Assembly (NCBI GenBank): GCA_944325685.1
Contig: CALVBC010000001.1
Location: 1 to 48,327 of the forward strand
Reading direction: 5' to 3'
Length of the DNA: 48,327 bases
Origin: an uncultured Erysipelotrichaceae bacterium
GTDB taxonomy: Bacteria; Bacillota_I; Bacilli_A; Erysipelotrichales; Erysipelotrichaceae
The notes under the pieces were generated by a model. That model saw only the letters and a list, made by a program, of their open reading frames with translations. It was not told the origin of the DNA and searched no databases. Position numbers and translations under genes: made by a program. Every line of letters begins with the position of its first letter. Position 1 is the stretch's first letter. Positions 27,374 through 36,113 of the stretch are shown here, in pieces.

Positions 27374-27777
27374 CAGTACTCCTTACTATAGTGATGCAAT
27401 AATAAGAAAAAGATGCAGGAAAAGATGACAAATATAGCGATCATGATGCTTGTAAAGACCATATTCTCAAGATAGCGGATCAAAAATAGGACGCTTGGAA
27501 TAAGGATGATAAGGGCTATATCAAAGACCTTAGCTTTAGTCTTAGACAAGATCATCTTTTCTCTTTCATCTTCCCTTACGATCTTGCGTCTTTTCAACTC
27601 TTCTTTACTGGTAAATAGGGTCGTATGATCACTTATCTCGTTTAAAAGCGTCGGGATGGTCAAAACGAATATGACCCAAGTGATCGTTTCGATCGCCTTC
27701 CCTTTAAAAGCCCACATTGAAAACAGGCATCCGATCAAAAGAATGATACAGATGATCATCGTTCTAGTCATCTTCAT
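27373..27777 (-). CDS. Membrane protein of an XRE operon (DUF2178-like)
   Basis: A 134-residue protein with four hydrophobic helices. The central cytoplasmic segment REDEREKMILSKTKAKVFD resembles the DERD-type motif of DUF2178-like proteins, which often follow small XRE regulators. Its start overlaps the regulator's end by 14 nt. The role is unknown; it may sense or tune a membrane state. Confidence 0.7.
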   Translation of the reverse strand: MKMTRTMIICIILLIGCLFSMWAFKGKAIETITWVIFVLTIPTLLNEISDHTTLFTSKEELKRRKIVREDEREKMILSKTKAKVFDIALIILIPSVLFLIRYLENMVFTSIMIAIFVIFSCIFFLLLHHYSKEY

Positions 27778-27961
27778 AGATAAACACCTCCTCGATCGTC
27801 AGGCCGAAGAACCTAGCTACCTTATAAGCTAGGATGATCGATGGATCATAACGCCCATTTTCTAAAGAGCTGATCGTTTGTCTTGTGACATTTAAACTAT
27901 CAGCTAGCTCGATTTGGGTGATCCCTCTTTCCTTGCGCAATTCTTCGATCCTATTCTTCAT
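27764..27961 (-). CDS. XRE-family transcriptional regulator (compact)
   Basis: A 65-residue protein that is almost entirely a helix-turn-helix domain: RIEELRKERGITQIELADSL, VTRQTISSLENGRYDPS and a third helix pair ending in IEEVFIYEDD. It heads the operon with two membrane proteins and hflX. It has no Shine-Dalgarno; the 20 nt before the ATG are a perfect inverted repeat, which is probably its own operator. Confidence 0.88.
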   Translation of the reverse strand: MKNRIEELRKERGITQIELADSLNVTRQTISSLENGRYDPSIILAYKVARFFGLTIEEVFIYEDD

Positions 27962-27991
27962 ATGTAAAGTTTGCTTTACATTTTTATTATA
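27962..27991 (-). promoter_or_regulatory. XRE promoter and operator
   Basis: A TATAAT (27991-27986 on the minus strand) precedes the perfect palindrome ATGTAAAG, 4 nt, CTTTACAT (27962-27981), which directly abuts the start codon. A repressor there would cover the transcription start. Confidence 0.65.
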
Positions 27992-28005
27992 ACAGAGGCT
28001 CTTAT

Positions 28006-29811
28006 CTAACTCAACTCAAACATGCCCATATATAACTGATAATAGGTGCCTTTTTGAGCTAATAGATCATCATGATCACCACGCTCGATGATCTTACCGT
28101 GTTCTAAGACCATGATCGCATTACTGTTACGGACCGTACTTAGCCGATGAGCGATCACAAAGACCGTCCTTCCTTCCATCAGTTTATCCATCGCCTTTTC
28201 GATCAGTTTCTCCGTCCTTGTATCGATACTACTAGTCGCTTCATCTAAGATGAGGACAGGTGGATCAGCGATCGTGGCTCTGGCGATAGCTAATAGTTGT
28301 CTTTGACCCTGCGATAAACTAGCCCCATCAGATGTGATATAGGTATCATAGCCTTTAGGAAGGCGCTTGATAAAGCTATGGGCATTAGCGATCTTAGCGG
28401 CTTCTATTACTTCATCCATCGTCGCCTCTGGCTTACCAAAGCGGATATTATCAGCGATCGTGCCAGTGAATAAGTGTGTATCCTGTAATACTACACCTAA
28501 GGACTTTCTGAGGTCGGCTTTTTTGATATCGCGGATATCGATCCCATCAAAGGTGATCTTACCGCTATCGATATCATAAAAGCGGTCTAAAAGGCTGATG
28601 ATCGTCGTCTTACCAGCACCTGTAGATCCGACAAAGGCGATCTTTTGGCCAGGTTTGGCATATAATGACAGATCTTTTAAGATCGGGACATCTTTATCAT
28701 AGCCAAAGGTGACATCTTCAAAGCGCACATCACCCTTTAATGGGATGATCTTATCACCATCTTTAAAGGCCCAATCATCACCATCTTTGATGACTTCGAC
28801 CTTGCCTTCATCGACCTCAGGTCTTTCATCCATCATGTCAAAGATCCTCTCCGCCCCACTTAAGGCGGCTAAGATGAAGTTGGTCTGATTGGTGAAGCGG
28901 TTGATCGGCATCGCCGATTGTCTGACAAAGATGAGATAGGAAGCTAATGAGCCGATATCGGTCATGCCTTTGATAGCCATGATCCCACCAACTACCGCCA
29001 CGATCGCGTAGTTGATATAGGAGATGCTGACGACAAAAGGCACTTGTGTACCTGAATAACTAAGGGCACTAGTAGCTGACTTTCTTAAAGCTTCATTTTT
29101 GTCATCAAAAGCTTCGATATTGGCTTTTTCATGGTCAAAGACCTTGATGACCTTTTGCCCGCTGATCGATTCCTTGATATGACCGTTTAGAGCGCCAAGG
29201 CTATCCTGTTGGAATTTATAGTAGTGCTTACTTTTTTTCGAACTGTATTCGATATACAAAAATAAGATGCCATAAAAGAAGACGACGATCAAAGATAATT
29301 GCCAATTGAGGATAAAGATGATGATAAGGGTGCCAAATAACTCGATCCCACTTTTGATCATCATACTGAAGGAGTTATTGAAACACTCGCTCAAAGTATC
29401 GATATCATTGGTGAAGTTTGACATGATATCACCATGGCTCTTCTCATCAAAGTACTTGATCGGAAGTTTCTCTAAAGCTTTGAATAGATCGATCCTGATC
29501 TCTTTGATCATCTTTTGGGCAACACGCACCATCGCTTGCGAGTAGCCAAAAGCGGCGATGATGGCGATCACATAGATGATGATCATAAAGACGATGGCCT
29601 TTATAAGTCCTTCATGGTCATTTGTCGCGATGACATTATTGACGATCGGTTTTATCATGTAGGTCCCAAGAAGATCGAGACCACCATTTATAAAGACCAA
29701 GATCGCCACTACTAAAAGGATGAACTTATGCCGTCCCATATAGGCTAGTAAGCGTTTTAAGGTCTTCTTTAAATCACTGGGCTTTTTGCCGCTGATGATC
29801 CTTGGTGGCAT
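28006..29811 (-). CDS. ABC exporter subunit with canonical ATPase site
   Basis: A 601-residue half-transporter: six membrane helices (about 30-330) followed by an ATPase domain with Walker A GSTGAGKTTIIS, signature LSQGQRQLLAIARA, Walker B VLILDEATSSIDT with the catalytic Glu, and the H-loop in IAHRLST. It is the second subunit of a heterodimeric exporter with the gene just upstream; their stop and start overlap by 1 nt. The family exports drugs or lipids. The MarR gene heading the operon and the divergent bile salt hydrolase make drug or bile-acid export plausible, but this is inference. Confidence 0.9.
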   Translation of the reverse strand: MPPRIISGKKPSDLKKTLKRLLAYMGRHKFILLVVAILVFINGGLDLLGTYMIKPIVNNVIATNDHEGLIKAIVFMIIIYVIAIIAAFGYSQAMVRVAQKMIKEIRIDLFKALEKLPIKYFDEKSHGDIMSNFTNDIDTLSECFNNSFSMMIKSGIELFGTLIIIFILNWQLSLIVVFFYGILFLYIEYSSKKSKHYYKFQQDSLGALNGHIKESISGQKVIKVFDHEKANIEAFDDKNEALRKSATSALSYSGTQVPFVVSISYINYAIVAVVGGIMAIKGMTDIGSLASYLIFVRQSAMPINRFTNQTNFILAALSGAERIFDMMDERPEVDEGKVEVIKDGDDWAFKDGDKIIPLKGDVRFEDVTFGYDKDVPILKDLSLYAKPGQKIAFVGSTGAGKTTIISLLDRFYDIDSGKITFDGIDIRDIKKADLRKSLGVVLQDTHLFTGTIADNIRFGKPEATMDEVIEAAKIANAHSFIKRLPKGYDTYITSDGASLSQGQRQLLAIARATIADPPVLILDEATSSIDTRTEKLIEKAMDKLMEGRTVFVIAHRLSTVRNSNAIMVLEHGKIIERGDHDDLLAQKGTYYQLYMGMFELS

Positions 29812-31532
29812 CAGTCATCCCCTCCTTTCATCTGTGACGTATATAGCTCTTTATAGACATCAGAGCTCTCTAGTAATGTATCGTGATCACCATAATTTAT
29901 GATCTTACCATCATCTAAGATGATGATCATATCGGCATCCTTAACGCTGATGATCCTTTGCGAGATGATGATCTTGGTCATGTCTTTTAAAGATGCAAGA
30001 CCTTCTCTGATCGTCTTTTCGGTCGCCGTATCAACAGCACTAGTGCTATCATCTAAGATCAAGATCTTGGGCTTTTTTAATAGCGCACGAGCGATACAGA
30101 GGCGTTGTTTTTGACCACCGGATACATTGACCCCACCTTCATCTAAGCAGGTATCTAAGCCATCTTTAAAGCTATAGACGACATCATAAGCACCAGCGAT
30201 CTTTAAGGCTTTATCAATTTCTTCTTTAGATGCCCTTTCATCGCCCCAAAGAAGATTTTCTAAGATCGTGCCACTGAATAAGACATTCTTTTGAAGCACG
30301 ATCCCAACGGCTTCCCTTAAGCCCTTTAGATCATATTCCCTAACATCGACACCACCGACTAAGACCTTACCTTCAGTCACATCATAAAGCCTAGGTATCA
30401 AAGATACAAGACTGCTTTTAGCACTACCAGTACCACCTAAGATACCGATGGTCGACCCGCTTTTGACCTTGAAGTTTATATCCGATAAGACATTTTCCTC
30501 AGCGTTGATATCGTATTTGAAGGATACATGATCAAAGGTGATATCACCATTTAAAACTTCCTTGATATCCCCACCGACAAGACCGACCTCTTCATCAAAG
30601 ACCTCAGCCACCCTTTTAGCACTGGCTATCGATCTTGTCAGCATCATAAAGATGTTCGATATCATCATGAGTGAATTCATGATCTGTAAGACATAAGATA
30701 GTAGCCCTGTCAAACTACCGACAGCCATCTTACCTTCAAATATCAGGTTTGCCCCTAAAAATAAGATCAAGATGATGACGATATACATCGTCGCTTGAAA
30801 GATCGGCATATTCAAAGCCCCGATCGCATAGGTAAGCGTCGCTTTCTTGTTTAGGTCATCATTGACTTCAGCGAATTTGTCCTCTTCGTATTTCTCTTTA
30901 GTATAGGCCTTGACGATCTTGATCGCATTCAGGTTTTCTTCTACCACAAGATTCAACCTATCGATCTTTTCTTGTAAGACGGTATACATCGGTGCCACCT
31001 TATTGACGATGAATATAAGAGCTACACCTAAGATGGGACAAGCGATGACAAATACCAAAGCCAACTCCGGTGACATCATAAAGCTGAAAAAGATCCCCAT
31101 CGCCAACATGATCGGTGCCCTAACGATAGGCCTTAAACTAGAAAAGGCATTTTGCACGACCATGACATCTGATGTCATCCTGGTGATAAGGCTTGAAGTA
31201 TCAAAGTGATCAAGGTTTTTAAAGGAGTACTCTTGGATCTTCCTAAATTCCGCTTTCCTTAATTCTGAACCAAAGCCATGGATCGCTTTAGCGGCAAACT
31301 TGGCAAATAATAAGCCACAGACTAAAGAGATCGTCGCGGCGATGACCATCACGATACCTTCTTCTAAGATGTAGTTCACATCACCCACAAGGACCCCATT
31401 ATCGATGATATCGGCCATGACCTTCGGCATCAAAAGCTCAAAAGAGGTCTCGATGGCGACAAATAAGATCGTCAAGATGAATTCCTTGCGATATGGTTTA
31501 GCATACTTCAAAAGTCTAAATAAGGTCTTCAT
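29811..31532 (-). CDS. ABC exporter subunit with degenerate ATPase site
   Basis: A 573-residue half-transporter with six membrane helices and an ATPase domain. Walker A is GGTGSAKSSLVS (Ala for the usual Gly), the signature is VSGGQKQRLCIARA, and Walker B is ILILDDSTSAVDT. The usual catalytic Glu is Asp, and the H-loop His is replaced (IISQRIISV). Such loss is normal for one partner of heterodimeric exporters like BmrCD or TM287/288, where only one site hydrolyses ATP. It overlaps the MarR gene by 17 nt and is translated with its partner. Confidence 0.9.
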   Translation of the reverse strand: MKTLFRLLKYAKPYRKEFILTILFVAIETSFELLMPKVMADIIDNGVLVGDVNYILEEGIVMVIAATISLVCGLLFAKFAAKAIHGFGSELRKAEFRKIQEYSFKNLDHFDTSSLITRMTSDVMVVQNAFSSLRPIVRAPIMLAMGIFFSFMMSPELALVFVIACPILGVALIFIVNKVAPMYTVLQEKIDRLNLVVEENLNAIKIVKAYTKEKYEEDKFAEVNDDLNKKATLTYAIGALNMPIFQATMYIVIILILFLGANLIFEGKMAVGSLTGLLSYVLQIMNSLMMISNIFMMLTRSIASAKRVAEVFDEEVGLVGGDIKEVLNGDITFDHVSFKYDINAEENVLSDINFKVKSGSTIGILGGTGSAKSSLVSLIPRLYDVTEGKVLVGGVDVREYDLKGLREAVGIVLQKNVLFSGTILENLLWGDERASKEEIDKALKIAGAYDVVYSFKDGLDTCLDEGGVNVSGGQKQRLCIARALLKKPKILILDDSTSAVDTATEKTIREGLASLKDMTKIIISQRIISVKDADMIIILDDGKIINYGDHDTLLESSDVYKELYTSQMKGGDD

Positions 31533-31947
31533 AGCTCACCCCTTTTAGATTATCTGCTGCGCGCTTCAATAGATCATGAAAACCTTTGACCTCATCATCA
31601 CTAAAGCCCTTGGTCATCATAGCCATGACTTCATCCATCACCCTATCCCATTTTTCGATCGTAACTTGACCTTTAGTGGTGATGGATAGGCTGACACTTC
31701 TTCGATCTTTGCCCTTATTTTTGATGATCATCGCATTTTCCACTAACCCATCGATGATCTTAGAGATCGTGGCTGGCTTTACTTCATAAGCCATAGCGAT
31801 ATCATTTTGGGTACAACCATCATGTGTTTTAACATATCTTAAGACCTTGGGTTGACCTTTAGATATGCCTAATAGCTCCCTTTGCGGGGCGACGATATTC
31901 TGCAATAACTGGTTCAAACGAAAGACCATGACATTCAATCGGACCAT
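31516..31947 (-). CDS. MarR-family transcriptional regulator
   Basis: A 143-residue winged-helix regulator. The DNA-binding part is GCTQNDIAMAYEVKPATISK, the dimer helices are at both ends, and the wing holds KDRRSVSLSIT. It has a strong ribosome site (TAGGAGG). It is first in the operon with both ABC exporter genes and very probably represses it through the palindrome next to its promoter. Ligands of MarR proteins are often phenolic or amphipathic compounds; the one here is unknown. Confidence 0.9.
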   Translation of the reverse strand: MVRLNVMVFRLNQLLQNIVAPQRELLGISKGQPKVLRYVKTHDGCTQNDIAMAYEVKPATISKIIDGLVENAMIIKNKGKDRRSVSLSITTKGQVTIEKWDRVMDEVMAMMTKGFSDDEVKGFHDLLKRAADNLKGVSYEDLI

Positions 31948-31959
31948 ATTTATCCTCCT

Positions 31960-32006
31960 AATATTTAGCTTACTAATATTATAAATGATATATGACTACG
32001 ACTCAA
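31960..32006 (-). promoter_or_regulatory. MarR operon promoter with operator
   Basis: TTGAGT (32006-32001), a 17-nt spacer and TATAAT (31983-31978) on the minus strand. Overlapping the start region is the inverted repeat AATATTAG, 4 nt, CTAAATATT (31960-31980), a likely MarR box. Confidence 0.7.
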
Positions 32007-32010
32007 AAGA

Positions 32011-32040
32011 AAGACACCTTTTAAATATATGGAGTACAAT
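32011..32040 (+). promoter_or_regulatory. Possible bsh promoter
   Basis: AAGACA (32011-32016), an 18-nt spacer and TACAAT (32035-32040), ending 20 nt before the bsh start. The match is moderate; the region is shared with the divergent MarR promoter. Confidence 0.4.
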
Positions 32041-32060
32041 AAAGCTAGGAGGTATAACAT

Positions 32061-33032
32061 ATGTGTACAGCGATATCATATACTAATAATGACCACTACT
32101 TCGGTAGGAACCTCGACCTTGACTATAGTTTCAACGAAAAGGTCTGTATCACCCCACGTGATTATCCATTCTTATTAAAAAATGGCACGCTATTTAAAAA
32201 TGCCTACGCCATCATCGGGATGGCAACCGTCACAAATGGCTATCCTTTATATGCGGAAGCCGCTAATGAAAAGGGCTTATGTATGGCAGGTCTTAACTAT
32301 CCTGATCACGATATGTATAAAACGCAAGATGATAAGATGCCTATTGCTCAATTTGAATTCATCCCTTATATCTTAGGTAAATGTCAAAGCGTAAAAGAAG
32401 CTAGAGAAGTATTAAAGACGATCACTTTAAGCGATATACCTTTTAGTGAAGGACTACCGATCACGATCCTACATTACATCATCGCTGACAAAGATGAAAC
32501 CATCGTCATCGAACATGATGACCATGGCTTTTTGATCTATGATGACCCTTATGGTGTCCTTACTAACGATCCGAGCTTTCCTTATCATTTGGCGAATATA
32601 AGAAACTACATGCATCTAAGCGCTACTAATGCCGTCAATCGTCTATCAGACAAGTTAGATCTAAAGCCATATGCTGAAGGGATGGGTGCCATTGGCTTAC
32701 CAGGTGATAGCTCTAGCGCATCAAGGTATATAAGGACCATCTTCAATAAGTTCAATATCGTATCTGATGGCACGGAAAAAGATAATGTATCAGCCTTTTT
32801 CCATATGCTTGATAATGTCGCGATGATAAAGGGTTGTGTAAAGACAAAAAAGGGCTTAGATGATATCACCACATATAGCTCTTGTATCAATGCCTCTAAA
32901 GGCTATTACTACTATAAGACCTATGATAATAGCCGTATATCCATGATCGATATGCACAAGGTCGATCTCGATGGTAAAGACCTCTATATCTATGATCTAG
33001 ATCGAGAACTCGACATCAAATGTCAAAACTAA
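32061..33032 (+). CDS. bsh: Bile salt hydrolase (choloylglycine hydrolase)
   Basis: A 323-residue Ntn-hydrolase that removes glycine or taurine from conjugated bile acids. All family catalytic residues are visible: the nucleophile Cys2 exposed after Met removal, Arg16 and Asp19 in FGRNLDLD, Asn79 in MAGLNYPD, Asn169 in GVLTNDPSFPYHL and Arg222 in SSSASRYIR. Penicillin V acylase is the other member of the family; GLNYP and the overall spacing favour the bile enzyme. There is no signal peptide, so it is cytoplasmic. A clear AGGAGG precedes the start. It lies divergent from the MarR-ABC exporter operon and overlaps the next gene's end by 4 nt. Confidence 0.9.
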   Translation: MCTAISYTNNDHYFGRNLDLDYSFNEKVCITPRDYPFLLKNGTLFKNAYAIIGMATVTNGYPLYAEAANEKGLCMAGLNYPDHDMYKTQDDKMPIAQFEFIPYILGKCQSVKEAREVLKTITLSDIPFSEGLPITILHYIIADKDETIVIEHDDHGFLIYDDPYGVLTNDPSFPYHLANIRNYMHLSATNAVNRLSDKLDLKPYAEGMGAIGLPGDSSSASRYIRTIFNKFNIVSDGTEKDNVSAFFHMLDNVAMIKGCVKTKKGLDDITTYSSCINASKGYYYYKTYDNSRISMIDMHKVDLDGKDLYIYDLDRELDIKCQN

Positions 33033-33733
33033 TATAGGTATATATCTCTTGACCTCTTGATATCATCACCGCTTAGACCATATTCACTTAAGAAATAAGC
33101 TTCGATGGTCTCGTAGCGTCTTTTGATCATGGTCAAAGATGCCCTTAACCAACTTTCATCACAAAGCCATGCATCATTGATCGGCTCTTTTAGGATGTTT
33201 TTATAGTATTCGCTATAGATATCCGATGACTTCATATAGTCTTTGAGGATATCTTCTTCACTTACACCAAGCATCAGTTCGATCAAAGCAGCACAAACAC
33301 CAGTCCTATCTTTACCAGCGCTGCAATGGAAATAGATCGGTACTTCATCATCTTTGATATATGTGAATACCTTTTTATATGCCGCATTATCAAAGGGTAA
33401 CCTAGCATAGATCCTAGTCATATAGTCACCACTAAAATCATGATCAAAGGTGTTGAGGTCATCATTTACTTCCATGGCCCTTGTGATCGCTGGGATATTC
33501 TCATACTTGCAACCATCAGGCACATATACCTGACCTGCCCTTATGACCTCATCATAGCCTCTAAAGTCGATGATATGCTTAAAGCCGATATCCTGTATCA
33601 TCATCTTGGTCTCATATGATAAACGGCTAAGGATAAAGGCAGGACCACGGTAAAATAGGTGGTCTTTGATCTTTCGACCATCTTGTGTTTGGATATCCGT
33701 CAATGTACGAAAATTGATCAAATCGATACTCAT
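33029..33733 (-). CDS. Tyrosine-protein phosphatase family protein
   Basis: A 234-residue cysteine-based phosphatase. The P-loop FHCSAGKDRTGVCAALIEL (about 112-130) holds the catalytic Cys and Arg, and IIDFRGYDEV upstream is the usual strand before the general-acid loop. It resembles bacterial Tyr/Ser and phosphoinositide phosphatases (Y_phosphatase3). The substrate is unknown. There is no Shine-Dalgarno; TATAAT (33745-33740 on the minus strand) lies exactly 6 nt before the ATG, so the mRNA may be leaderless. It is convergent with bsh. Confidence 0.85.
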   Translation of the reverse strand: MSIDLINFRTLTDIQTQDGRKIKDHLFYRGPAFILSRLSYETKMMIQDIGFKHIIDFRGYDEVIRAGQVYVPDGCKYENIPAITRAMEVNDDLNTFDHDFSGDYMTRIYARLPFDNAAYKKVFTYIKDDEVPIYFHCSAGKDRTGVCAALIELMLGVSEEDILKDYMKSSDIYSEYYKNILKEPINDAWLCDESWLRASLTMIKRRYETIEAYFLSEYGLSGDDIKRSRDIYLY

Positions 33734-33757
33734 ATAACTATTATATTATTTTCTTGG

Positions 33758-33763
33758 TATAAT
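33758..33763 (+). promoter_or_regulatory. Extended -10 of the nucleotidyltransferase gene
   Basis: TTGGTATAAT: a perfect TATAAT preceded by TG-N, 28 nt before the chosen start at 33792. There is no good -35. Confidence 0.5.
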
Positions 33764-33791
33764 TTATAAGGAAATGGAGCAAAGAGAGAAT

Positions 33792-34685
33792 ATGAAACCT
33801 ACATTAGTGATCTTAGCTGCCGGAATGGGTTCCCGTTACGGTGGTCTCAAACAAGTCGACACAGTCGGCAATAATGGTGAAGCCATCATCGATTTCACCA
33901 TCTACGATGCCATCCAAGCTGGCTTTGAAAAGGTGGTCTTCATCATCCGCAAGGAACATGAAGAGCTCTTTGAGAAAAACCTCGCTAGTAAGATGCGCAA
34001 GAAGATCGAAGTGGCTTATGCTTATCAAGATCTAAATGACATCCCTGAAGGCAATAAAGTGCCAGAGGGAAGAGAAAAACCATGGGGCACAACACATGCC
34101 TTACTCGCATGCCGTGATATCTTAAAGGATGATCCATTCATCATCTGCAATGCCGATGACTTCTATGGTCGTGACTCCTTTATGAAGGTCATGGACTTCT
34201 TCAAAAACAGCACTGATCCTGAAGAATACTGCATGGCTGGTTATAAGCTAGCTAATACGATGAGTGATAATGGAACAGTCACAAGAGGCTTCTGTGTCAC
34301 AGAGAATGACTATCTAACGGATATCAAAGAAGTTACTGACATCAAAAAAGTCGGTGATAAGGCTTATGTCAATGATGAAGAAGTAAGTACTGATACCGTG
34401 ACTTCCATGAACTTCTGGGGCTTTAAACCATCAGTCATCACCAAATTAAATGACCTATTCAAAGAAAACCTACCAAAGGGCATCGAAGTAAATCCACTAA
34501 AATATGAAGCATTATTACCAAATGATATCGGTACCCTCGTCAAAAACAAGGCTTGTAAGGTCAAGGTATTGACTAGTGATGATGCATGGTTTGGTGTCAC
34601 CTACAAGGATGATAAACCAGGTGTCGTCGCTAAGATCCAAAGCTATAAAGACGCGGGCAAATACCCATTTGACCTTTGGGCATGA
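33792..34685 (+). CDS. Sugar-phosphate nucleotidyltransferase family protein
   Basis: A 297-residue NTP-transferase. The nucleotide-binding motif LVILAAGMGSRYGGLKQ is at residues 4-20; DDPFIICNADDFYGRDSF holds the metal-binding Asp pair, and SMNFWGFKP is typical of the family. It probably activates a sugar phosphate or related headgroup for an envelope polymer; the substrate is not evident. The start at 33792 places the motif at the usual distance from the N-terminus; an in-frame ATG at 33774 is also possible. Its stop overlaps the Maf start (ATGA). Confidence 0.8.
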   Translation: MKPTLVILAAGMGSRYGGLKQVDTVGNNGEAIIDFTIYDAIQAGFEKVVFIIRKEHEELFEKNLASKMRKKIEVAYAYQDLNDIPEGNKVPEGREKPWGTTHALLACRDILKDDPFIICNADDFYGRDSFMKVMDFFKNSTDPEEYCMAGYKLANTMSDNGTVTRGFCVTENDYLTDIKEVTDIKKVGDKAYVNDEEVSTDTVTSMNFWGFKPSVITKLNDLFKENLPKGIEVNPLKYEALLPNDIGTLVKNKACKVKVLTSDDAWFGVTYKDDKPGVVAKIQSYKDAGKYPFDLWA

Positions 34686-35242
34686 GTGATATCATCTTAG
34701 CTTCAGGGTCACCAAGGCGCAAAGAGCTGCTTGAGCAGATCAAGCTACCCTTTGAAGTCATCGTCAAAGAGGTCGATGAGACTTTAGATGAGGATGATAC
34801 ACTTCGTGATCAAATAGAGGCTCTGTCATTTAAGAAAGCCTTAGCGGTCTTTAAAGATCACAAAGATAAGATCGTCATCGGCGCTGATACCTTAGTTACC
34901 ATAAATGGGGAAAGACTAGGTAAGCCAAAGGATGAAGATGATGCCTATAAAATGCTTAATGAATTACAGGGTAAGACTCATGATGTCATCACCGCTGTAA
35001 GCATCATCTCGCCAAAGATGTCAGAGACCTTCTCAACGGTATCGATGGTCACCTTCTATCCGATGAGTGATGAAGAGATCAAAGACTATATCGCCTCTAA
35101 TGAGCCGATGGATAAAGCTGGTGCCTATGCGATCCAGGGCTTGGGTGCCAAGTACATCAAAGGCATTGTTGGTGATTATTATGCAATTATGGGCTTGCCT
35201 ATTGGCGAAGTTTATCATAGAATATTAAAGCACTTTGAATAG
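34682..35242 (+). CDS. maf: Maf-type nucleoside triphosphate pyrophosphatase
   Basis: A 186-residue house-cleaning pyrophosphatase that hydrolyses dTTP/UTP or modified nucleotides. LASGSPRRKELLEQ is at residues 5-18, IVIGADTLV holds the catalytic Asp, GKPKDEDDAYKML follows, and the C-terminus has the Maf motif MDKAGAYAIQGLGAKYI. The ATG overlaps the previous stop codon by four bases, so translation is coupled. A hairpin without a T-run (35227-35248) covers its stop, just before a tRNA gene. Confidence 0.93.
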   Translation: MSDIILASGSPRRKELLEQIKLPFEVIVKEVDETLDEDDTLRDQIEALSFKKALAVFKDHKDKIVIGADTLVTINGERLGKPKDEDDAYKMLNELQGKTHDVITAVSIISPKMSETFSTVSMVTFYPMSDEEIKDYIASNEPMDKAGAYAIQGLGAKYIKGIVGDYYAIMGLPIGEVYHRILKHFE

Positions 35243-35250
35243 TGCTTTAC

Positions 35251-35324
35251 GCCGATATGGTATAATGGTAACACAAATCCATGGTAAGGATTAGCTCTCA
35301 GTTCAATTCTGGGTATCGGCACCA
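35251..35324 (+). tRNA. tRNA-Thr(GGT)
   Basis: The cloverleaf can be drawn by hand. The acceptor is GCCGATA paired with TATCGGC, followed by A and an encoded CCA. The anticodon stem is AATCC with GGATT around ATGGTAA, giving anticodon GGT. The T-arm is CTCAG, TTCAATT, CTGGG (one G-U). The D-arm contains GG and A14/A21 but has one A-C mismatch in its stem. The C2-G71 pair and the acceptor agree with threonine identity. Confidence 0.88.
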
Positions 35325-35360
35325 CTTGTTATAGACCGGTATTTAAAAACGCCGGTTTCA

Positions 35361-35385
35361 ATAAAAGTCCCAAGGGACTTTTTTA
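35361..35385 (+). terminator. Terminator after tRNA-Thr
   Basis: AAAAGTCC and GGACTTTT form an 8-bp stem with a CAAG loop followed by T residues. A weaker ACCGG/CCGGT pairing lies just before it. Confidence 0.85.
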
Positions 35386-36105
35386 TATATCCATCAATGA
35401 AAAGTACCATCCATTCTCTTTATATCACGACCGATATCTGTTATTATTACCATGAATTTTAAATCTTATATATCTGATGTTTCTAGTTTAAGGGGTGTGT
35501 CATGAAGAGAATAAGCAAAGCCGTTTTGATCGCTGTCAGTATTTTTATGTTAGTATCCGGCATGACTATCAAAGCAGATGAAAACATAAAGACGATCATA
35601 TCGTGGTCATTTAGTGATGAAGGACTGATCAAAGAGAATGATACCTGGTATCTCCATGTCAAAGAAAGCAGCCTGGAAGATATCGATACTATATTGCCGG
35701 AAACGATAATAGCTGAGTTTTCCGATGAAGAAGAAAATATAAGCAGTGAAGAAACAACAGACGACGAAATAGGCTCAACAGACAATACCGTCGATATTGC
35801 CTGGGAAAGTACAGATATCGACCCAAGTCCTGCTTCACAGGTATTATATGCTTCATTGCCTTCAAACTATGTGTTGGCAAACAGTGAGGAAAAGATAGCT
35901 TTGACCGTCATTATCGAAAAAGACGATCCTGACATTGAAGAAAAACCAGAAACGATCATCGATGATGAAACAGAAACAGTAATAGAAGAAGAACCGATTA
36001 CATACAGTATCGCTAATTTCGATCAGCTCATCATCAATGAACCAAAACCATCTGGAACAGTCATCAATCTCTTCGACTATTGGTCTGAGGTTCGAGGAAC
36101 TGAGC

Positions 36106-36113
36106 AAAAAAAA
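36106..36113 (+). repeat. A8 homopolymer at the frameshift point
   Basis: Eight consecutive A residues. Upstream frame: GAG CAA AAA AAA CAT. Downstream frame needs seven A, or a +1 shift. This is a typical site for replication or RNA-polymerase slippage. Confidence 0.85.

Noticed and set aside
33774-33791. Upstream ATG at 33774 as start of the nucleotidyltransferase
   Set aside because: It would add six residues before the conserved N-terminal nucleotide motif and has no better ribosome site; kept only as an alternative.
35251-35324. tRNA-Thr as an integration site for the adhesin region
   Set aside because: No integrase gene lies beside it and I found no repeat of the tRNA 3' end downstream.
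36037-36111. The adhesin as two independent genes, the second starting at 36037
   Set aside because: That start has no ribosome site or signal peptide, and it splits a conserved motif; one frameshifted gene explains both parts.
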